Assembly (NCBI GenBank): GCA_013115145.1
Contig: JAAPAO010000393.1
Coordinates: 1-33,432, forward strand
Direction: 5' to 3'
DNA from: Perkinsus chesapeaki
Lineage: Eukaryota; Perkinsozoa; Perkinsida; Perkinsidae
Length of the DNA stretch: 33,432 nucleotides
The position numbers and the translations under genes were made by a program. The notes under the pieces are model-generated. The model was not told where the DNA came from, ran no database searches, and saw only the letters and a program-made list of their open reading frames with translations. Shown here piece by piece: positions 22,501-33,432 of this stretch (the stretch's first letter is position 1; every line of letters starts with the position of its first letter).

Positions 22501-25500
22501 ATCATCTAGGCACTCCTGTACATCACCAACTATATACTTGTCAATGCCCTTCACAAGACTATGTTCAAGCCTCTTCTCCACGCCTTGTGTCCTCCACTCC
22601 TCCACAGCCTTCACCGCTAACCCACCCAGCATAGCCCCCCATCACAGGGCATCCCCTCACCTCCAGTCTCCCCGCCTCCCTTTTGGGCCTTTTTCTCCTT
22701 CAATTCGCTGGCGAACTCTAGCAGCTTCTCGGTCGCCTCGGGGCTAACATTCATCACCACATCCTCCAACAGCCGCCTCATCTCATCCGGTATGTCCGTG
22801 TAGATCGGCAACGCTCCGGCGTTAACCTGTCCGAATCTTATTCCCCCTCGAACTGATGTTGCCTCTCACTATGGCCATACTGAGGCCTTTAGGAATGGCA
22901 TGGTACAGGAACACCGAGTGCATTGCCTCTCGAAGCTCAGTGAGGCCTCGAAACGAAAACGAGAGGTTCGAAAGACCTGAGACGGTTAATAGATGGATCA
23001 GCAACCGTGTCTCCGCGAGCAGCCTACCGCCGCTGGTGTAGCATCCGGGACATTTCCTCCGAACAACCTCAATAGCATCAATGAAGTCCTTAGCGTAGTT
23101 GTTATGTTCCTCCATGCCTGAGGAAGGCTGCTGATGGTGGTGCAGCTGCCTAAATGCTCATCACCTGTCGCTATGGTAAGAATGTTGCAATCAAAGATTA
23201 TGTCCCGGCCTTCGTAGCCACACCTCTCTGTGAGGATCTTATACGTCCTTTCGCATATCCGAACCTGATACCAGCAGCAGCACCACAAGTCAGATCCTCT
23301 ACAATGCTAAACGGCAAACTGAGAAGCATGTTTTAGACTTCTCCTTCGGCTATTGAGAATCTAGATGTAAAAGGATACTAGTAGAACATTACTACTTGAC
23401 AACTAGTAATAGTGTATATTGTAATGCGTTAGGAGGGGGAATAATATCCGATTATAACTACTGAAATTTACTATTATTCTGCCCAGTCTATTCGGTATCA
23501 ATACCGAGTTACCACTATAACACATACCAATACCCTTGCTTTCCCTCCCCCTCCTTCCCTACTCTATTACTACCTTATCCTCAAAGGTAGCAGCCTGACC
23601 TTGCTCATCAAACGCCATACACACCAGGCTGGCACCATATTTACGGACCTAATACCAATATTATACCTCCTAAGGGAAGTAGTAGCAGCAGTAGCACCAG
23701 CTTGGCATGTGATATAAAATCGTCCTCTCCCACTTTCAAAGATAACGAGTTTACTATGCACTTGCCCTGTACACACTGAAGGCCCTCTTCGATCACCTAA
23801 CAATAACAACAACAATCTAAGACCACCCACACGATGAGGACAAGTTAAACCGGAGATTGCCGTCTGGCGGAGGCGCTTTGGTATTAGTTCAATTTACGAG
23901 GTAGCCTTATATGTTAAAGAAACCAACAATGAGGGCCTCACACAACCCGTAGAGCTATTTGTCCATTTTGTCTCCCGTTAGGAATTATAATAATACTACA
24001 GAGAACGATTGAGTAATAATTGAGCAGCAGTACTATAGGATTGAGGAAATGCTCATACCCACCCACTCAAGAGTATCCTACCTTAAACTTGGAACTATCA
24101 ATCATAAACGGCACCCTCGCTATAGCTGGCTCAGTAACACATGATCTCATAAACCTGCCCATTGCCAACTGACCATCGATCAGATCAGCATCGAAGTTGA
24201 AGTCCAAAATCTGTGCTCCATTCTCGACCTTAAAACAACCGTTCTCCTCAGCGCCCTACCCGAACCTGTTCTACCTGTTCCTTGGCCACCTCCAACGCCT
24301 CATCCCACCGACTCTGCTCTACCATCTTTTTGAACCGCAGACTGCCCATAAGGTTGCACCGTTCACCAACGTTCACAAACCCCAGCTCTGGTGTGAGATA
24401 GAGCGGCTCCAATCCCGACAAGTGCATAACAGGATCATGCCGGACATGAAGGGGTCTCGGAGGGAAGCCCTAAAGCGCCTTACACTTGAAAAGCAAGACT
24501 AGCGCCCCCCAAGTCGGCTGCACATAGATAATTTATCGACAAATCGACCCTTGGCAATCCTCGATGAGTAATAGCAGCACACGAGCCGGATGTTTTCCCT
24601 TTTTCATTGGAATGGAGTAAATAAGCGAGTTAACTACTATGATTGTAACTAGGGTCTCCCGACTCACCTTAAGCCGATCATGAACCGCTTTAATGTGAGC
24701 CGGAAAGGTACCGCAGCAGCCACCAACCATATTGAGGAGATGGTCTTGGGCGTAAAGGACGAGGGACTCTCCAAAGGACTCTGGTGTCTCATCATAGCCA
24801 CCCATAGCATTCGGTAGCCCCGCATTAGGATACCTAGATACCGTCCCCTTATTACTCATACCGCCGCTCTCTTATACTACACATGAACATTGACTGTTGC
24901 CAGCTTTGCCAAGGTCTCGAAGAAGGGCCTCATTTGTGCCGCTCCCAGAGCGCAGTTGATCCCGACACACAGCGGCCGGGCGTGCTGAGAACAGGCCGAA
25001 GAGTACTGGTAAACACGACCGAAATGTCCTACCATAACCGAAACCAGAAACGCATCGATGGTTTGGCCAGACAAAGTGCGGCCACTCTGAAAGAGAGCGT
25101 TCAATCTCAACCATAAGAGTCCCTTACCTGATCCACGATCGTAGCCGATATTATTGTTGGCAGTCTAGGCTGTTCGGGATGATCCTCATAATAGCTATCA
25201 ATAGCAAAGAGGGCCGCCTTAGCGTTAAGAGTATCAAATATAGTCTCAACCAGTAGAACATCAGAGCCACCAGCTACCAATGCATCCACCTGAACTCCCC
25301 CTCGCACCACAGCTCCCTTCACCACCGCCCTACTTGCTCGTAATACGCCTTTACCAGCTCCGTCCACGTAACATTCCTAAAGCTAGAGTCCTCTACACTT
25401 GGAGATACGCTTAACGTCCGACTGGTGGGACCAATAGCTCCTGCTACCAGTCTTCTGATGCCCGTCTCGGCTCCCACCTACCGAACCCACCGTAACACAG

Positions 25501-26159
25501 AGCCAGTAGCCGTCGTCCCAGACCTCTTGGCAGGCTTGCTTGGCCAGCCTGGCCGCTTCGAAGTTGAGATCCCTCACTAGATGCTCACACTGATACTCTG
25601 CCTGTGATATGGTTGTGCCATTAAAGGTGTTTGTCTCTATCATATCAGCTCCAGCATTCAAGTACCTACATTAGGCTACAAGTGACCGAAAGATCTGTGT
25701 ACGGTACCGTGGGAAAATATGAGTTACAAAAGCCATGAGCATGAGCTTCAGGGGAGAGTAAACGAAATAACGCACAGCTCAATTATCATCCCTTTGCCCG
25801 GCACTACTCTTTATGGATCTTCACCACAAGCTCTGGTCTAGTAAGGCAAAGCAGGTCATTATCTCCTTTCAACTCCTTAGGATGATCCTTCAATATATCC
25901 CCTCGGAAATCTTCCTCCTGTAGACGCTCCGCTTGTATCCTACCCCACTCCGCCCTACACCACACCTCCACTTTATCAACCTACCTTGTTCCCATACCGC
26001 CATCCAAGAATACAATCCTCTCCGAAAACAGCTGACGGAGGTAGCTCGTCGACTCCGACTCCCCACCCGGATGCTACAACACCAAATCCTTACAACACCT
26101 GACCTTCCCCCGTTTCCTACGTCGGCATGAGAGGCGACCGGCGGCGCAATTTCACCCAT
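19562..26159 (-). CDS. MTR/metH: Cobalamin-dependent methionine synthase (many exons)
   Basis: Transfers methyl from 5-methyl-THF to homocysteine through cobalamin. Start [13 protein letters not shown] at 26159 (exon 26159-26121), then 26073-25985, 25939-25808, 25675 onward; the stop is at 19562. Domains in order: homocysteine/zinc domain ([16 protein letters not shown] near 24950; [13 protein letters not shown] near 24725), pterin domain ([26 protein letters not shown]), cap (IYTDIPDEM), B12 domain (DVHDIGKN near 22060; [22 protein letters not shown]) and SAM reactivation domain ([42 protein letters not shown]). All key motifs, including the zinc Cys residues and B12-binding His, are present. 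About 24 introns, mostly 30-60 nt, several near 250-300 nt (for example 23575-23266). It implies use of B12. Not every intron border was fixed. Confidence 0.95.
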
Positions 26160-26432
26160 TTAAAAACAACTACGTTGAACTCTCGAGGTATCCGTGGTCC
26201 AGAGCTCTGCTTTAGTCCAATAATTGACTTTAATAACTGCTAACACAAGACATACTATTGATAATACTCCCTTTATAGGTAATACTCTCTACTAACAAAA
26301 TACTACCAAACCTTTATCACACTTTATTCCTTCGGGAAAATATAAGACTTATGTCGTATCATAACGTTACTAGGGAGACCTAAGGGCAGATAGAGCCCCG
26401 CACATGGGGCAGCAGCAGCAGCGTGGCATTCC

Positions 26433-29400
26433 TTATCTCCTGCTACGGTCTCTCGAATCGCTTCTATCTCTTCTAGACCTGCGGGATCTATCACGGGAGG
26501 AGGACCTCGGACGGGCGTAGCGGCCTTCACGACTACGAGAGCGATCATCTCTGAGGAAGCAAGAAATGCTATCACCAAACCATCGCCAAAAGCCTCAAGA
26601 TTTCTTAGCGTCGTGTACTATAGCCGAGTCATCTACAGTAGTAGTGAAGACTGAAATGTACTCGAGACAGTGATGTCAAGACTTCATCGAATAGATCCCC
26701 ACAGTGGCTCATTAGTTAGGGACGACCCTCTACAGTAATAACCATTCGTTTATTATTTTGGGGTCCTTATAATACCCTTACTAATACTTATTACAATAAC
26801 CCACTGCTAATTCCTTCCGCTATTATTACCTGCTTCTGCGGTCCCTAGGACTAGCCTCCCTTCTCCTACTAGATCTACGCTCCGACTCCGATCTCGATCT
26901 ACTACGCCTCCTATCTCCACTGCGTGATCGACTGCGTCGGCGGCGGCTGCTATCTCTCGGACTCTCAGACCTATCTCTCTTGGGAGGTGACATCGGCTCC
27001 ACATCACTTCCCTCATCGACCTTCCCATTCTTCGAAGGCGACTTCTCGTCTGATCTGCGTCTCGGGCTATCCTTATCCACCGAAGCCGGGCTTCTGGCCC
27101 TATCGTCTTTACGCACAGATCTATCGCGCGAAATAGACCTGTCGCCACTGCGGGACATAGACCGTCCGCCACTCCTTGAGCGCCTTCTCTTGCGCTCCCT
27201 CGGAGATCTGTCGTCACCAGAGCGAGATCGGCGCCTAGAGCCACTTCTAGACCTTCGGGCTGCCTCAGCTTCCCTGGCAGCTCTAGCCTCCCGTTCCTCG
27301 CGCTCCCTAGCCTCCTGTTCCTCTTTCTGTTTGGCCAACATAGCGTCCTCCTCTTCAATGGATGGTAGGCCTAGACGCTCGCGACGCTTGGTCTCTATCT
27401 CAGGGTTACTATGGCGATTCAGGAACGGGCGGTGAATACCTCCTTTACCTACGAAAATAATTTAACAAGGACAACTGCACTACTACTAAATAAGAACAAT
27501 ATAAGCCATACATATAGTCCACATCAAACCACCACTATAGAGTTTAACAGCAAGTGCACTGTCCCATGCAGCAATGGCTATACCATATCTACTCGTTATA
27601 TCACAAATGATATCATAATATAGTCCCTCAAACCCAATTCCACCTTTATTACCTCTTTCTTTATCCTGTTCAATCTTCCTATGTATCCTGCCCCTAACCA
27701 TCTCCTCAGCATCATCTCTACGTCTCGAATCATAACAGAATATCAGCAGCCTCGGAGGAGGTCCATCTCTTGGACGCCGACGAGCTCTCTCTCTATCATC
27801 CCTCCAACTCGAATATCCCTTCCCCTTTCCTCTGCTGCCCCAACCACCTTTCCCTTTACCCCACCATGGACCATCAGATCGGACAAAGCTCTGATCGCAG
27901 CCATCAACAAAGCAAAATGTACCAGTGCGCTCTTCAATAGAGCGGAGCTCGCTGCCTTTATGACCGGTGATGAAACCGATGTATTCCTCTGGAGTCTCAA
28001 CTGCCGTCACATCCTCCCGGCCCTCCAATTTCACATTAACCTACCAGAACACTTCCACACATACACTAAGGAACAATTTCCAAAGTGAGAGAGATTTCGG
28101 CAAACTTAAGGCACCGACGCCTTCGAACTGCATCTACTATGGATTATAACGCATGACGAGGCCCCTCTATATTTTGCCAGAGCCCCTCATCTTCATGGTA
28201 GATACGTTGAGACTCGAGGTATATAGTATATCCATGCAAGACACATATAAGGCTTACACTTGCGGAGGCCCCAGACCAGACTATAACAGATCGAGTAGGA
28301 CAGTTAGAAACACACTTTCCGGAGGCGATTTCGACTGTACGACATGACCAGTTTCCCCTTTCTCCCAGCTCACCTCGCCTTCACGTTGATCGAGCAAGAA
28401 GTTGAGATAATCACGACCCCGGCGCCTCTCTGGCTTACTTCCAGAGATGAATGCCGTATAACCGATGTATCTAAACAAAACCAAACCTTTACCGACAGCA
28501 ACGGGTGAACCACAGCAAAATGAATCTCCTTTATATATTCTTATGCTTCGCTCCGCTAAGATAAGTGGAATATTTCCTTCCTCCACTGGGCACCTACTCC
28601 TCAGCTATTTTCAATCATGGTGATGGTGAATTCGATTAGTCCCTCGATCCCGCGAAATCGTCTCCGATCGAAGAGCATGATGATCTTTTCGGATTGAGCG
28701 TCTCCTCCTCCTCCGCCCGATCTTCCTCCTCTCAGTCCATCTCTCAAATTATCGATCACATTGTCATTCCACCAAATCACTGCCACCACTTTACTCAGTT
28801 TCCACTGACGGACAAATCGATCAACATGGCCCCGCCACTGCCGTCGTCCTATCTCCGTCACCCCCATCCCTAATAAACCCCTTATATTCCCCCAGCCTAC
28901 TCAATAATAGCTCCGCTGGCTCTCTCCAACTTCTTCCTAGTAGCCCCGCGCCTTCCCAGAGCGTAAGTAAACTGTGCCTCCGTCCTGCCAACACATATCC
29001 ACAGCAATCCCCAGTAAAAGTAACCGCTACATTTTAACTGTTGTTAGTCCGAGTTTGCCGCCATGAGTGTCATCCAGGTTCCATCTCTCGCGATGGTCCA
29101 AAAAGAAGCCCGGAGACTTGGACTCGATCGCCGACATCAACTGAGCTACCATATTGCCTATCACAGCCTCCACTCCTTCACCTTCAGTTGTGCAATGCGG
29201 CGTCCTCGTGTGGGCCCCAGTATAATAAGCTTCTCGATCTCATCAGAGCGGCCTCTGACTCGTGGCCCAGCGTCCCCTCCAACGTCCTTATCTGAACCAG
29301 CGGCGGTAATGCAGTATCTCAGACTCCCTATCACAAGTCTACCTTGGAAGAACATAAGGGTTTCTGTCTCCTCCTCTAAAGCATGTAGAGTAGATCTCTC

Positions 29401-30221
29401 ACGACCAGTAACATAACCAATGGTATCCTGAGGCACCTACCACACACGACAAGACTTTCCCCCCCCCCCCACACAATTCAACCTAATTCCAATAAAAAGT
29501 TTTTGTTGGGATTAAAAATAACGTGTCTTTTGAAACACATCATATCACATTATTATGATTAAAAACAGTCTTCATAAATTCGTGAATGAAATTCCCCGTA
29601 TTGTCGCTGGAACTAGTCGAGCAAGACTCCTCGGCATAGATCCTGCACCAGCAGTGATGGGCAGCAGCAGCAGCTGCAGCTCACTTCTCTGGTGGTGACT
29701 CTGTAGCCCGGCCCTACTCTCCCATATTACGTCTATCCAACTACAGTCATCACGCTCCTCCGGGTCAAGATCAAGCGGCTCATTCTTCTTATTAAGAAGG
29801 AGAAAGCAGATGTAGTCTCGGCCAAGCTCCCTGTTACGTGCTGGCCCTCTCAACTCCACATTAGAGTCGCCACCCTCTGACAAAAATGACAATTAAAAAG
29901 AGCGGAGCGGAGCACATCGGACTACCAGTATTAACAAGCTCGATATCGCAGTCGGCGGCATTCTCCAATTTCCTTTTAGTACTGCCACCTCTCCCCAATA
30001 CCAAAGCTGCCTCATCTGACTTAACCTTTATAACAGACAGGCCCTCGGCTCCAGGATCCGACGCCTTCGATGACAGAGAGCTAGATCTGAAAATATATAT
30101 TCAATTACTAAGAGGGCTCCCAAACCTACCTGGATCTCGACGAGCCGGACCTAGAGCCCGAGCGACTACCGCTCTTCCCCCTCCTACTGCTGGCGGAGCT
30201 ACGGGAGCGAGAGCGAGGCAT
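26433..30221 (-). CDS. Four-KH RNA-binding protein with RS-rich ends
   Basis: Starts at 30221 (MPRSRSRSSASSRRGKSGSR; exon 30221-30130), then 30086-29936, 29874-29731, and later exons near 29436-29161, 28960-28880, 28470-28330, 28045-27632, 27440-26830 and 26550-26433. KH-like modules appear in an A-B-A-B order. A modules carry GRGG or GRRG loops followed by RDYxxFLL (ALVLGRGGSTKRKLENA; YALGRRGATRKKLERASG). B modules carry IGYVTG or IGFITG, then an EE-T-T/C-F stretch and KLIILG or RLLIFC. After the last module a charged helix (LAKQKEEQEAREREEREARA) leads to a long RS tail split by a 279-nt intron (26829-26551). Nuclear, splicing-type function is inferred from KH plus RS content. Intron borders near 29700-29440 and 28330-28045 are not fixed. 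Confidence 0.8.
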
Positions 30222-30489
30222 GCCTTAACTAGGGACACTGTGGAGGTCAGTGTGATGCGGTCGTCAACTCAACAACAGTGGAAGATAAATGAATTGGTGA
30301 GCAGGATTAAAAATGTGTAATGATAAGAAGTGATATGCTGCCACGTGAACCCGAGTTACGGAATGATTACATCTTCAGAGTCGCTCAACACTTCAATCCG
30401 AGCAAGGCATAAAACCGAATCACGAATGTGGCAATTTTTCTATGGCACAGCAGTAGCAGTAGTCTCAGCACCGGACGATATCGATGCGT

Positions 30490-32198
30490 TCAGATTCTTG
30501 AATTCTCCACCGCTCCCGAGAGCCCATAATCGTTCGACCGTTCACGAGCCTCATCATCATCGTTTGTAAGGAAGTCCTGGTAGGAGGGATACCTACTAGC
30601 ATTCTTCCTCAGAACATCAGTGATAGGACCAAGCACTCTACTGAAGGCTTCGCGATCGACCGAGAGGACCTATGCCGACGACTATACAAGTACACGGCAG
30701 CGCGGCAAATGCCTACCCGACATCCATCATCTCCAGCCTTAATCGTGGCCTTACGTGGCTCTCCTGGCTTTAGTAAAGCAATCTCACCGAAGTACTCCCC
30801 GGGCGTAGTATATTTCTTAACCTAAGATGCCATCTTCATCGACAGGCTAGCAGCAGCGTGAGACTACCTCCACTTCACCCTCCTCACCAGACATGAACGC
30901 GGTACATTCACCGTCCTCCAGTACATAGAAACTGAACACAAAGATTGTCCCGTATGGACCTGGGACCTGGTCTTCTTACTTGTCCCCAGTGGTATCCCCT
31001 TGAGTCACTATAACCTCGCCTTTCTTAAAGACCTCTGATGTTAGCATGTCCGATAGTTGAGACAGCTCGAACCTGTACAATGACACTAACACTCTATGAG
31101 AGCCAATAGACTACTTGTTCAGATCAGCCAGGATCGGCACCTTCTCCAGGAACCCCTCATACTCCTTCTTCTTGATATTCTCACTCGTCACCACCATCAA
31201 CTGGAAGCAGTCTCTATCCAGGCACCTACACCCCAGACACGATCTCCATAATGTGCCGATCAACAACAGGACTAACCACAGTTTGGCGTCAGATGTGGCG
31301 GTGACAGTAGCAGCTCTCGGAGCGTTGTACATCAGGGCTAGCTCCCCAAATGATGACCCTGGCCCACACTCCATCACCTACATAGAAGTATCTTTCACCG
31401 CAGCTGATGCACGGATCTACCTTCACTGGCTCCTTATCCCCACGCTTAACATAGATATCAAAAGTGCCTTCATCAACTATATAAAACGCATCTCCAAAGT
31501 TGCCCTGATCACCACGTCGTAAGCAGCCCTCCGATCTCATGTGGCAGCCTACCTGTTGGATGACACATTCCCCTTTAGTGACATCCCTCCTCCGCATCGC
31601 CATGACAACCTTCTCGATGTCGCGCTCTCGAAGATGACCAAAGAGAATCTGATACCCACATTCCCACCCTATCCCCGCCCACTTCCCCGCTTTACCTGTC
31701 TCTTGCCGCTCTCATCAGATGCCATCATCTTTTTAATGGCTTCTATCTCCTCCGGTGTCTTATGGTACATAGGGGCCCTCCAACTGTCCATTCTCTCCAC
31801 AGTGCATGCCTCAGCCGACACTCCAGCTCGTCGCCCACTAGCCTTCTGTACTGTTATCCTATGCTCCTCCTCCTACATAGACAACAACATTCCCCGTCTC
31901 TGGTCACCCTCTACTACCAACCTCCTTATCATCAGAGACGCCAACTGCAGCGCCAGAGGGAGATGAGTCCCTTTCGCTTATAGGACTGCCGACATCTATG
32001 GTCACTGGGGCAGGCGGCAGAGACGTCCCAGCTGTGGCTGCCACAGTGTCCGAAATAGTCGATCGAATGTCCAGCTAATTCAACTAATCCCTGTCGGTCG
32101 ATTGTCATCCCTATTACATGCTGGCTGCCATCAGGTGGGGGCGGGGATGGGTCGCTGTCCGATCCTGGCTTCCCTTTGCTGCAGAAGTTGTTACCCAT
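30490..32198 (-). CDS. cAMP-dependent protein kinase regulatory subunit, acylation-type N terminus
   Basis: Inhibits the PKA catalytic subunit until cyclic nucleotide binds. The N terminus [10 protein letters not shown] has Gly2 and Cys6, the pattern of N-myristoylation with palmitoylation, so membrane attachment is likely. No dimerisation/docking domain is seen. A pseudosubstrate [10 protein letters not shown] (near 31830) resembles the RRGAISAE of type I subunits, with Gly at the phospho-acceptor position. Two cyclic-nucleotide-binding domains follow: the first has [18 protein letters not shown] and [16 protein letters not shown] (near 31345), the second [15 protein letters not shown] and [17 protein letters not shown] (near 30770). 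The C terminus [16 protein letters not shown] is typical of PKA-R and is followed by an acidic tail ending at 30490; no kinase domain follows, which rules out PKG. Several short introns; not all borders were fixed. Confidence 0.9.
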
Positions 32199-32309
32199 AG
32201 TGGGGAACTATAGGGCTGATGAGACCAAAGGGTGGTATGGCCGGGTAACTCAAAGCAACAGCGGAGAGGCGAAATGATACACAATGGAAACACTGTATTG
32301 AAAATGACG

Positions 32310-33138
32310 TTATCGTGGAGGGGCTGCCATCGCACGGTCCTTCACTACTACCTCGGTAGCCCCGCTCTCCTGTGCTACTCTCGAGATCGAATGGCGCTGT
32401 AGGAGGGCCTTTGCCCGCTCTGTCACCGCTGGGTCGGACTTCACAGGCAGTACCGGCCGAGGCGCTGCTGATAGGGTTGATGGCGCTTTAACGTGCCGCC
32501 ACTTGCAATTGTTTCCAGCGCGGCAACTGCCATGCCAGAAGAACCTATAGATGTTAAAATGACTGATGGATCAGACGGAGACGACCTACTTGCAAACATC
32601 TGGTGGAGGCCCTCCTTGGCTATTGGGTGCCGACTCTGGTAGGTGATGCGAGAACCGACAGGAGCTGCCATTGCGGCAGTTACCGTGGAGGAAATAAGTG
32701 CACACTACCGCCTTGTAATCATGTCGGAAGGGACAGGAGGAGCCATTACGGCACATACCTGCACAGAGGCTCGAAAGGCACCCAGCAACCAAGGCAAAAA
32801 TAGTCCAAAGCTGAATAATTGAACCACCCATGTGCCGATTACCTTTCACAAAGAAACGACAGAGCGGTTGCTCCTCGGTCACAGCCCCTTGCGGTGGGGC
32901 TGGTGATGCTTGGGGACTGCTCCTCTCAGGTGCCGTCTCCTGCTCTGGTGCAGAGCCTTCCGTATCTTCGACAAATAAAGGGCCTAAATAACCATAGTAG
33001 GCCACGACGATCATTGACATGAGACAGCCGGCCGATCTTACCGCTGTTACCAGCTACTGGCGGTGCCTGCTCCTCTCTAGCCCTCTTTTCTGGAGACGAC
33101 TCTGCAGCAGATTCTGGGGTATCGGAGGAACGCTTCAT
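32310..33138 (-). CDS. Triple CCCH zinc-finger protein (four exons, 213 aa)
   Basis: Exons 33138-33042, 32983-32843, 32758-32590 and 32544-32310; introns of 58, 84 and 45 nt; phases agree. Three CCCH fingers of the C-x7-C-x5-C-x3-H type are seen: Cys74-His92, Cys99-His117 and Cys135-His153. Fingers 1 and 3 are each cut by an intron and appear only after splicing. The linker before finger 1 is Pro/Glu/Ser-rich; after finger 3 a basic, mostly helical tail follows. Fingers of this spacing usually bind RNA, often in mRNA decay, export or splicing. No other domain such as RING is seen, so a makorin is unlikely. Its stop is 111 bp from the PKA-R start. Confidence 0.88.
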
Positions 33139-33432
33139 TGTGTTATGGTTGAATTAGACGTGCTACGCGGAGAGTACGGTATGAGCAACAATAACCGGTT
33201 AACACCCTGATTGTAGCCGTGTGAATTCAAGGCGGAATCGAGGAATAACCCATTCCCACTTCACACGGCATTTCACCATTCAAGATACGCGCCACGAAAT
33301 ACCGCGCACGCCCAAAAACCAGCCCGCGGCACGTTGGCGGCGACGGAGCGTACCAGGTAGTGTAGATGCATGACGTTTGTATATCTGTGATACTTCGCTT
33401 CGCTCATGCGAGCGCGGTTTCATTTCCGTTTC
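33139..33432. other. Upstream region of the CCCH gene at the right window edge
   Basis: I see no coding sequence here with support. This should include the 5' region of the CCCH gene. The stretch from 33290 onward is GC-rich. Confidence 0.4.

Noticed and set aside
28601-28867. Minus-strand open frame with a KH-like ending, inside the KH-RS gene
   Set aside because: It lies in a roughly 400-nt intron between the two halves of the third KH module (GAIIE joined to YIGYTAF), which fit each other directly in phase.
29459-29470. Run of 12 C
   Set aside because: A simple homopolymer in an intron of the KH-RS gene; prone to sequencing error and not a feature by itself.
30490-32198. cGMP-dependent protein kinase
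   Set aside because: Only two cyclic-nucleotide domains and a PKA-R-type C terminus are present; the frame ends before any kinase domain and a pseudosubstrate site precedes the domains.

Overview
This window is nuclear DNA of an intron-rich protist, most likely an alveolate and probably a perkinsid (Perkinsus-like); that placement is inference. Nearly every gene is cut by many very short GT-AG introns, mostly 30-60 nt. The gene content is eukaryotic: mRNA cap methyltransferase, SR/KH splicing-type protein, CEP19, cAMP-kinase regulatory subunit with an acylation-type N terminus, and a mitochondrial RAP-domain protein. Because exons are short, most real genes show only as fragments in single frames. 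The models below were joined by hand, requiring GT(GC)-AG borders, matching phase and family conservation. Coordinates for multi-exon genes span exons plus introns.

Layout. Positions 1-1657 hold little recognisable sequence, apart from a cluster of four palindromes at 529-619. Positions 1658-7496 carry two complete 12-exon aldehyde dehydrogenase genes in tandem on the + strand; their central exons and introns are almost identical while their ends have diverged, which points to gene conversion. A two-exon minus-strand gene (9073-10559) encodes a protein with two PAM2-like motifs. On the + strand follow a 3-exon orphan (11175-11708), a 4-exon single-pass membrane protein (11760-12287), a 15-exon mitochondrial helical-repeat/RAP-like protein (12467-14651) and a tRNA-His gene (14972-15042).

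From 15062 to 33138 six genes lie head to tail on the minus strand with only about 110-275 bp between them: CEP19 (15062-15665), CMTR2 joined in phase to an NMN/NaMN-adenylyltransferase-like domain (15781-19305), B12-dependent methionine synthase (19562-26159), a four-KH protein with RS tails (26433-30221), a PKA regulatory subunit (30490-32198) and a triple CCCH zinc-finger protein (32310-33138).

The most striking object is the CMTR2-adenylyltransferase gene. A full-length cap-2 ribose methyltransferase (about 752 codons) runs by two phase-matched introns into a nucleotidyltransferase domain of the NAD-synthesis family. The CMTR2 stop codon (TAA) lies inside the 5' splice site of the joining intron, so splicing versus intron retention would decide between fused and unfused protein. 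Methionine synthase upstream feeds the methyl cycle that supplies SAM, so several genes of this array touch methyl transfer and RNA processing. I read that as suggestive only, not as an operon.
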